From DASSLY01 sp035689185 (GTDB lineage Bacteria > Actinomycetota > Actinomycetes > Actinomycetales > Dermatophilaceae), in contig DASSLY010000026.1 of the NCBI GenBank assembly GCA_035689185.1, forward strand, positions 1-49,880: 49,880 nucleotides of DNA, in the 5' to 3' direction. The first letter of the stretch is position 1. Each line of letters opens with the position of its first letter. A program made the position numbers and the translations under genes. Below the pieces are notes generated by a model, which was not told the origin of the DNA, ran no database searches, and saw nothing but the letters and a program-made list of their open reading frames with translations. Below, one piece after another: positions 44,867-49,880 of the stretch.

Positions 44867-46933
44867 GTGACGATCGCGGAGCTGGAGGGACGGTACCCGG
44901 CGCAGTCCGGCATGCCGCCCGCCCCGCCCGACGACCGGATGCCCCCGCAGGACGTGCACGCCGAGCAGAGCGTCCTCGGCGGGATGCTGCTGTCCAAGGA
45001 CGCGATCGCCGACTGCGTGGAGCAGCTGCGCGGGGTCGACTTCTACCGCCCCGCGCACGAGATCATCTACGACGCCATCCTCGACCTGTACGGGCGCGGC
45101 GAGCCGGCCGACGCGATCACCGTCTCCGACGAGCTGACCAAGCGGGGCGACCTGGCGCGTGTCGGGGGGCCGGCCTACCTGCACCAGCTCATCGCCTCGG
45201 TGCCGACGGCGGCGAACGCCGGCTACTACGCCCAGATCGTGGCCGAGCGGGCGGTGCTGCGGCGCCTGGTCGACGCCGGCACCCGGATCGTGCAGATGGG
45301 CTACGCGACCGGCGGCGGCGACGTCGAGGACATCGTCAACGCCGCGCAGGCCGAGGTGTACGCGGTCTCGGACAAGCGGGGCGGTGAGGACTACCACGCG
45401 CTGGGCGAGATCCTCGAGATGACGGTCGACGAGATCGAGCACGCGTCCGGGCGCTCGGGTGAGCTCGTCGGCGTGCCGACCGGGTTCACCGACCTCGACC
45501 AGCTCACCAACGGCCTGCACCCGGGGCAGATGATCGTGGTCGCGGCGCGCCCGGCGGTCGGCAAGGCGCTGGCGCTGGACACCCCGGTCCTGACCACCGT
45601 GGGCTGGTCGACCATGGGCGCTGTTCGCGTCGGGGACCACGTGTATGGCGCCGACGGTCGCCCCACGCGGGTGGTGGCCGCGACCGAGGTGATGCGCAAC
45701 CGGTCGTGCTTCGTGGTGAGCTTCGGCGACGGCTCGTCGCTGGTGGCCGACGGGGACCACCAGTGGGCGATCCGGGTCTGGGGCCGGCTGCTGGTGCGGA
45801 CGACAAGGCAGGTGCTGGGGCTGCTCGCCGCGGGCGCGTCGGTGACCGTGGCGGCCGCCGCCCCCCTGGCGCAGACGGTGCTGGGCGGGGAGTTCGAGCG
45901 GCGCCAGGTGCTGGGGGACGTGCTGCGGGCCCGGGGCTCGGTGGACCGGGACGGCTCGGTCGTGCTGTCCGGCCTGACCGCGTTCGACCGGGAGCTGGTC
46001 GTCGGGCTGGGGCATGTCGTGCGGTGCTCGCGGGGGGCGGGCGTGTTCTGGTCGTCGCAGGAGGTGTTCGTCGACGACGCGAACCGGTTGCGGCACAAGC
46101 AGCTTCGTTCTCAGCTGGCGGCACCGGACGCCGGCCACCGGGTGGTGTCGGTCGTGCCGACCCGCTCGGTGCCGGTGCGATGCATCGAGGTGGCGGCTGC
46201 CGACCATCTCTACCTCGCCGGCCGGTCGTTGGTGCCGACGCACAACTCCACCCTGGGACTGGACATCGCGCGGACCGCGGCGATCAAGCACAAGATGGCG
46301 TCCGTCGTGTTCTCGCTGGAGATGAGCAAGACCGAGATCACCATGCGGCTGCTGTCCGCGGAGGCGTCGATCCAGCTGCAGCACATGCGCAAGGGCACGA
46401 TGCGCGACGAGGACTGGACCCGGCTGGCACGGACGATGGGCGAGGTCTCCGACGCGCCGCTGTTCATCGACGACAGCCCGAACATGTCGCTGATGGAGAT
46501 CCGGGCCAAGTGCCGGCGGCTGAAGCAGCGGCACAACCTCAAGCTGGTGATCATCGACTACCTGCAGCTGATGAGCTCCGGCAAGCGGGTGGAGTCGCGC
46601 CAGCAGGAAGTTTCGGAGTTCTCCCGGGCACTGAAGCTGCTGGCCAAGGAGCTGGAGGTCCCGGTCATCGCGATATCCCAGCTCAACCGCGGCCCGGAGC
46701 AGCGCACCGACAAGAAGCCGCAGATGTCCGACCTGCGCGAAAGCGGCAGCATCGAGCAGGACGCGGACATGGTGATCCTGCTGCACCGCGAATCGCTGTA
46801 CGAGCGGGAGTCCCCCCGCGAGGGCGAGGCCGATCTCATCGTGGCCAAGCACCGCAACGGCCCCACCGACACGATCACCGTCGCCTTCCAGGGCCACTAC
46901 AGCCGCTTCACGAACATGGCGGCGAGCTACTGA
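44867..46933 (+). CDS. dnaB: Replicative DNA helicase DnaB precursor, intein-containing
   Basis: The precursor has 688 aa from the GTG at 44867 (GGAAGGGGG upstream); removal of the 227-residue intein leaves 461 aa, the normal DnaB length. The N-terminal domain shows PPQDVHAEQSVLGGMLLS and DFYRPAHEIIYDAI. The RecA-like motor has the Walker A PAVGK/STLGLD split by the intein, VFSLEMSKTEI, LVIIDYLQLM (Walker B), VIAISQLNRGPEQR and the C-terminal KHRNGPTDTI. It forms the hexamer that unwinds DNA at the fork. The upstream frame to 44750 has no ribosome site. Helicase activity needs protein splicing, because the intein sits inside the ATP-binding loop. Confidence 0.97.
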   Translation: MTIAELEGRYPAQSGMPPAPPDDRMPPQDVHAEQSVLGGMLLSKDAIADCVEQLRGVDFYRPAHEIIYDAILDLYGRGEPADAITVSDELTKRGDLARVGGPAYLHQLIASVPTAANAGYYAQIVAERAVLRRLVDAGTRIVQMGYATGGGDVEDIVNAAQAEVYAVSDKRGGEDYHALGEILEMTVDEIEHASGRSGELVGVPTGFTDLDQLTNGLHPGQMIVVAARPAVGKALALDTPVLTTVGWSTMGAVRVGDHVYGADGRPTRVVAATEVMRNRSCFVVSFGDGSSLVADGDHQWAIRVWGRLLVRTTRQVLGLLAAGASVTVAAAAPLAQTVLGGEFERRQVLGDVLRARGSVDRDGSVVLSGLTAFDRELVVGLGHVVRCSRGAGVFWSSQEVFVDDANRLRHKQLRSQLAAPDAGHRVVSVVPTRSVPVRCIEVAAADHLYLAGRSLVPTHNSTLGLDIARTAAIKHKMASVVFSLEMSKTEITMRLLSAEASIQLQHMRKGTMRDEDWTRLARTMGEVSDAPLFIDDSPNMSLMEIRAKCRRLKQRHNLKLVIIDYLQLMSSGKRVESRQQEVSEFSRALKLLAKELEVPVIAISQLNRGPEQRTDKKPQMSDLRESGSIEQDADMVILLHRESLYERESPREGEADLIVAKHRNGPTDTITVAFQGHYSRFTNMAASY
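45566..46246 (+). other. Class 3 intein in DnaB (227 residues)
   Basis: The intein begins with Ala1 (ALALDTPVLT) instead of Cys or Ser and ends VPTHN, with Ser as the first C-extein residue. It lies between Lys and Ser of the GKS Walker A loop. The three class 3 signature residues are visible: Trp67 in block B (DGDHQW, with His65), Cys206 in block F (VRCIEV), and Thr225 before the terminal His226-Asn227. In class 3 inteins the block F Cys replaces the missing N-terminal nucleophile. The roughly 100 residues between the splicing halves contain QVLGDVLRARGSVDRDGSV, which resembles a decayed LAGLIDADG motif without its acidic active residue. Confidence 0.9.
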
Positions 46934-47106
46934 GCTGTGTGACGAGATGTAGCGAAGATTTCACAACCGCGGTGGCTATGAATCATAAACGCCGTGTTAT
47001 GGTCTCCGAAGACAACCAGCCTACGAGTTGTGTCTCTCAGTCGCGTTGGGATCCTTGCTCAGTGAGTCGCCGCCCTTGGCGGGCAAGGGTGGGGTGAGGT
47101 AACTCC
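46934..47106 (+). other. Lower-GC spacer between dnaB and the tcmP-like gene
   Basis: A 173-bp stretch with visibly lower GC than the neighbourhood (for example GGCTATGAATCATAAACGCC), consistent with the edge of an acquired segment. No gene or firm promoter was recognised; GTTATGGTCTCC near 46996-47007 could supply a -10. Confidence 0.4.
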
Positions 47107-47806
47107 ATGGCGGTGGGGACTGGTGCCGGACTTTTGGACGAGGCGCAACCTCAGTCTGTGTTCAAGCACGCGATCTTTGACCAGTACCTCATTCGTTTCG
47201 CTGTCATGACGGCGTCGAAGCTGAATCCGAAGCATGCAGTCGATGGATTCGCCGGTCGTGGCCGACACGATGACGGGTCGCCCGCGTCCTCAGAGTTCAT
47301 GATGCTTGCGGCCCAAAAGGCCAAGGCCACGACTCACGTGGATCTCTTCCTCGTGGAGAAGAGTCTCGCTGACTACCGCAAGCTGGACGGGGTGGCCAAC
47401 GAGTACCGCGCTCGTGGGGCGAATGTGCAGACTCGACACGGTGAGTGCGGCGCGTTCTTGGACGAGGCCATCGCCGGTGCCGCGGGGCCAGCTTGTTCCT
47501 GTTCTTGGCCCCCTGCGGCGCGAACTTGGCGTGGGATCAGGTCGTGGTTGCGCTGCGGATGAAGCGGACGAGCTGGCCGCGGACCGAAGCACTGCTGAAC
47601 TTCAGCGCCGGGTTGACCCGTCGGGCCGGAGCCCAGGTCAAGGCGGGTCAGCTGGACGCGGACGGCGTCTGGAGGCTCGACAAGGTCTGCGGCGGCGAGT
47701 GGTGGCGAGAGCTTGCGGTCAGCGCTCACCTCGCCAGTGGCGGCAAGGACTGGGAAGGCGCGGCGAATGCGGTGGCGGATGAGTACGGAGCCCGATTGGG
47801 CCGAGC
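47107..47806 (+). pseudogene. tcmP: Three-Cys-motif partner protein (TcmP), frameshifted and truncated
   Basis: The first frame (47107 to about 47490) encodes AVGTGAGLLDEAQPQSVFKH and DGFAGRGRHDDGSPASSEF, matching the N-terminus of TcmP proteins, which have a methyltransferase-like fold. At the G-run near 47485 one base appears missing, and the protein continues in the -1 frame as ASLFLFLAPCGANLAWDQVV, WPRTEALLNFSAGLTRR and CGGEWWRELAVSAHLASGGK. Homology stops around DEYGARLG (about 47800), where an antisense resolvase remnant begins, so the C-terminus is lost too. The partner three-Cys-motif protein is absent. A sequencing error could explain the frameshift but not the truncation. Confidence 0.82.
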
Positions 47807-48065
47807 GGTCGGTAGATTTCGTCGGCGATCGCTTGGGCTCGGGCAGAGATCTGGCGAGTCGGTCGAGCTTTGTCACCACCAGGGCGTCGCCGGCGCGCCA
47901 GGCGGCGAGTGCCTCGCGGAGTCCGGGGCGTTCACGGTTGGTGCCGGTCAGCCCGTGGTCGACGTAGATCCGCTCGGCCTCGACACCGAGGCTGAGCAGG
48001 GCGTCGCGTTGGGCGGTCAGATCTTGTTGATCGGTGGAGCATCAGGCGCGCCCGACGAGCAGCTC
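47803..48065 (-). pseudogene. Serine resolvase/invertase remnant
   Basis: Reading from about 48065 on the minus strand, the conceptual product starts LLVGRA, a stop (TGA at 48044-48042), then CSTDQQDLTAQRDALLSLGV, YVDHGLTGTNRERPGL and LVVTKLDRLARSLPE. This matches the resolvase N-terminal domain (GYARCST, TGT-RERPGL and KLDRLARS motifs). The nonsense codon replaces the usual Arg, the start codon is lost, one base is missing near 47838 (after which AIADEIYRPLG is in another frame), and the C-terminal HTH is absent. It is a dead remnant of a Tn3-like or phage-type element. Confidence 0.82.
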
Positions 48066-48284
48066 GGCAAAGGCGCACCTCCAAGGCTGGGCCCGGTCGG
48101 ATCGGACGGCGGGACGCGCCGACTCGAGCATGGCGCAGCGCCCGACTCAAACAGCAAGGCGCTCCCGGCCTGCGGGCTGCAAGGCCAGGCAGCCCGGTGC
48201 ACGACGGTCTCGGCGGGCGTCGAGACGTTGGTCGTGGCAAGAGTCAGGTCGAGTTTTGCCCAAAGTTTTGGCTACACTGTCGGC
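48066..48284. other. Non-coding remnant upstream of the toxin-antitoxin pair
   Basis: About 220 bp with no recognisable gene; probably decayed mobile-element DNA. Near its end, TACACT (48273-48278) lies 6 nt before the antitoxin ATG, suggesting a leaderless promoter in a locally AT-rich stretch (AAAGTTTTGGC). Confidence 0.5.
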
Positions 48285-48554
48285 ATGACTGCTGTACCCC
48301 TTGGCGACGCGCGAGACCGGCTTTCCGAGTACGTCTCGGAGGTCGAACGCACCCATCAGCGCGTGACAATCACCCGTCACGGCCACCCGGCCGCGGTCCT
48401 CATCTCCGCCGACGATCTCGCCGCCATCGAGGAGACCCTGGAGATCCTTGGGACACCTGGCGCTGCCGAAGCCATTAGTGAGGGCCTCGCCGACGCCGCC
48501 GCAGGCCGCTTCGCCGACAACGACGCGCTCAAGTCCCGGTACGGGATCGCCTGA
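48285..48554 (+). CDS. Type II antitoxin, Phd/YefM family
   Basis: The protein has 89 aa. The N-terminal DNA-binding Phd/YefM pattern is AVPLGDARDRLSEYVSEVER, then RVTITRHGHPAAVLISADDLAAIEETLEIL. The C-terminal tail (ADAAAGRFADNDAL) would wrap the toxin. There is no Shine-Dalgarno; a TACACT -10 element 6 nt upstream suggests leaderless translation. The toxin gene starts immediately after its stop. It neutralises the toxin and represses its own promoter. Confidence 0.95.
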   Translation: MTAVPLGDARDRLSEYVSEVERTHQRVTITRHGHPAAVLISADDLAAIEETLEILGTPGAAEAISEGLADAAAGRFADNDALKSRYGIA

Positions 48555-48824
48555 GTGGAGGAGCGGTACTCGATCCGAGTCACGGCTCGAGCCGAACGCG
48601 ATATACAGCGGTTACCGGAGAAGATCGCCACAGCCTGCGTCGAGTTCATCTTCGGACCTCTCAGTGACAATCCACAGCGAGTAGGCAAGCCCCTGCGCGG
48701 CGAGCTTGGCGGCCTGCGCTCTGCCCGCCGAGGTGACTACCGGGTGATCTATGGCGTCGTTGAAGACGCCCGCACGGTGGAGATCGTGTACATAGACCGA
48801 CGCAGCGACGTCTACAGGCGATGA
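48555..48824 (+). CDS. Type II toxin, RelE/ParE family
   Basis: The protein has 89 aa from a GTG directly after the antitoxin TGA with no gap. The family pattern is YSIRVTARAERDIQRLPEKI, then KPLRGELGGLRSARRGDYRVIYGV and IVYIDRRSDVYR. RelE members cleave mRNA on the ribosome; ParE members act on gyrase. The basic Arg cluster and Tyr near the C-terminus favour a RelE-like mRNase, but this is not certain. It forms one operon with the antitoxin. Confidence 0.95.
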   Translation: MEERYSIRVTARAERDIQRLPEKIATACVEFIFGPLSDNPQRVGKPLRGELGGLRSARRGDYRVIYGVVEDARTVEIVYIDRRSDVYRR

Positions 48825-49022
48825 AGGGCTTCGCCGTTCCGCTCACCGATCCGGCGAAGGTGATGTGGTGGTCGTTGCTCAGGGTGGCGTCCAGGTTGTT
48901 ACGGTGCTCCTTGCCCGGTCGGGCCATCACCCGCGAACTCGACCAACCCGGGCCACTTCTTGCTTTCGACCGAGACCGACGCCGCCTGATCCATTTAGCT
49001 GGCCGACTGGTAGACCAAGGTC

Positions 49023-49757
49023 ATGGACGACGACGCAACGCTGATCGAACAGATCGCGTACTACCGTGCTCGAGCGGGTGAGTACGACGACTTCTGGCTG
49101 GCCCGTGGCGCTTACTCGTTGCCCGCCGACCTTCGGGCGCAGTGGTTCGAGGACGCGGCAGAGGCAGAGGCTGCTGTGAGCGACTGGGCACCTCGCGGCA
49201 ACGTGCTGGACCTTGCCTGCGGGACGGGGTTATGGACTCAGTTCCTGGTCCGGACCGCCTTGTCCGTCACCGCCGTCGACTCGTCCCCAGAGGTGCTCGA
49301 ACTGAACAGGCGGCGACTCTCCGCCCTCGGCAGTGTGGCGTCCGTGGCATACGCCGTCGCCGACATCTTCGCCTGGGACCCTGGACGTCGGGACTTCGAT
49401 GCCGTGCTTCTTGGCTACTGGCACTCACACGTGCCAGACGAGCGACTCGACCAGTTCTGGGCGAAGATCGACGGCCTGCTGCGGCCTGGCGGGACGGTCA
49501 TGCTGATCGACAGTTGTCCATGGCCACCGCACACGGCGGCCGAACCGGTCGCCCGTGCCGAGCGGCGTACGTTGTCGGATGGCAGCTCGTATCACGTCGT
49601 GAAGCGCTACTGGGCCCCGGGCGTCCTGTCGACCTACCTCGCCTCCCAGGGGTGGCACGCGGAGGCACGCACGACGCAACATGGGATGATCCTGCTGGCC
49701 ACGGTCACCAGGGCGGCGGCGCGGATGCCCTCTGGCGGAGATGGGAGACGACCGTGA
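49023..49757 (+). CDS. Class I SAM-dependent methyltransferase
   Basis: The protein has 244 aa. Motif I is NVLDLACGTGLWTQFL (SAM binding), the acidic residue at the end of strand 2 is in VTAVDSSPEVLELNRRR, motif II-like AVADIFAWDPG, and motif III LLRPGGTVMLIDS. It is cytoplasmic; small-molecule or O-methyl acceptors are most likely. The stop overlaps the next gene start (GTGA). The 198 bp before it (48825-49022) hold no recognisable gene. Confidence 0.92.
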   Translation: MDDDATLIEQIAYYRARAGEYDDFWLARGAYSLPADLRAQWFEDAAEAEAAVSDWAPRGNVLDLACGTGLWTQFLVRTALSVTAVDSSPEVLELNRRRLSALGSVASVAYAVADIFAWDPGRRDFDAVLLGYWHSHVPDERLDQFWAKIDGLLRPGGTVMLIDSCPWPPHTAAEPVARAERRTLSDGSSYHVVKRYWAPGVLSTYLASQGWHAEARTTQHGMILLATVTRAAARMPSGGDGRRP

Positions 49758-49880
49758 CCGAGTACCCCCAGCTGCTGCATACCGTCATCGACACCCCGGA
49801 TGCCCGGGGACTCGCGGAGTTCTATCGACAGTTTCTGGGACTGCTGTACCGCCGGGGCGACGAGCCTGCGGCGCACGGTG
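49754..49880 (+). CDS. VOC-family (glyoxalase/bleomycin-resistance-like) protein, cut by window end
   Basis: 42 codons are visible from the GTG at 49754. LLHTVIDTPDARGLAEFYRQFLGLLYRRGDE is the N-terminal beta-alpha-beta unit of VOC proteins, with His in LLHTVIDT as a possible metal ligand. It is translationally coupled to the methyltransferase. The remainder lies outside the window. Confidence 0.85.
   Translation, partial: MTEYPQLLHTVIDTPDARGLAEFYRQFLGLLYRRGDEPAAHG

Noticed and set aside
43796..46897. 1033-codon minus-strand frame as one giant protein
   Set aside because: Only the last 233 residues match a family (AlkD-like). The rest is antisense to dnaB.
48825..49022. Possible small minus-strand gene (about 48661-48930)
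   Set aside because: It overlaps the toxin gene antisense and shows no recognisable motif; no ribosome site supports it.

Overview
The window is high-GC (about 70%) actinobacterial chromosome. The order ino1 - padR - class A penicillin-binding protein - membrane GT-C-like protein - rpsF - ssb - rpsR - rplI - MATE transporter - dnaB resembles the block known from Mycobacterium and Streptomyces. Codon usage and gene content suggest Micrococcales, perhaps an Intrasporangiaceae-like genus; that placement is a low-confidence guess.

Layout. (1) 1-3037, minus strand: an AAA-type ATPase followed by a large TPR-repeat protein that runs off the left edge. The TPR gene has no stop in the window; its C-terminal part is a nearly identical 141-bp (47-residue) repeat array. 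(2) 3116-8754, conserved backbone: inositol-3-phosphate synthase, a PadR regulator with a probable operator palindrome and a large inverted repeat, a bifunctional penicillin-binding protein, and a multi-spanning membrane protein. (3) 8772-15294, insertion A: a small zinc-ribbon protein and a small lipoprotein on the minus strand, a LAL-type LuxR regulator, a second HTH protein, and an unrecognised 839-residue protein with a Gly-rich collagen-like stretch and a long helical region with one hydrophobic segment. (4) 15526-17260: rpsF-ssb-rpsR-rplI. (5) 17353-42436, insertion B: a secreted GH15-like protein, then a near-complete myo-inositol catabolic locus. This holds a GntR regulator, iolG-like, iolC, an IolJ-like aldolase, iolB, iolD, iolE, ABC permease and ATPase, iolG, iolH, iolA, another oxidoreductase and the sugar-binding lipoprotein. 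It is followed by an MFS transporter and two further sugar-type cassettes with LacI regulators. (6) 42429-46933, backbone again: MATE transporter, DNA alkylation repair protein, and dnaB interrupted inside its Walker A motif by a class 3 intein. (7) 46934-49880, a flexible right end: a frameshifted tcmP-like gene, a decayed serine resolvase, a Phd/RelE toxin-antitoxin pair, a methyltransferase and a truncated VOC protein.

How it fits together. The iol genes are mostly coupled by 4-bp start/stop overlaps. They encode uptake (lipoprotein, permease and ATPase), oxidation (IolG), dehydration (IolE), ring opening (IolD), isomerisation (IolB), phosphorylation (IolC), aldol cleavage (IolJ-like) and the final semialdehyde step (IolA). 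The same 50 kb holds the gene that makes inositol phosphate from glucose-6-phosphate (ino1), so synthesis and catabolism are neighbours. The most unusual items are the class 3 intein with a decayed endonuclease, the LAL-linked 839-residue protein, the ATPase/TPR pair and the DnaA-box-like cluster in front of dnaB. No tRNA, rRNA or CRISPR array was seen.
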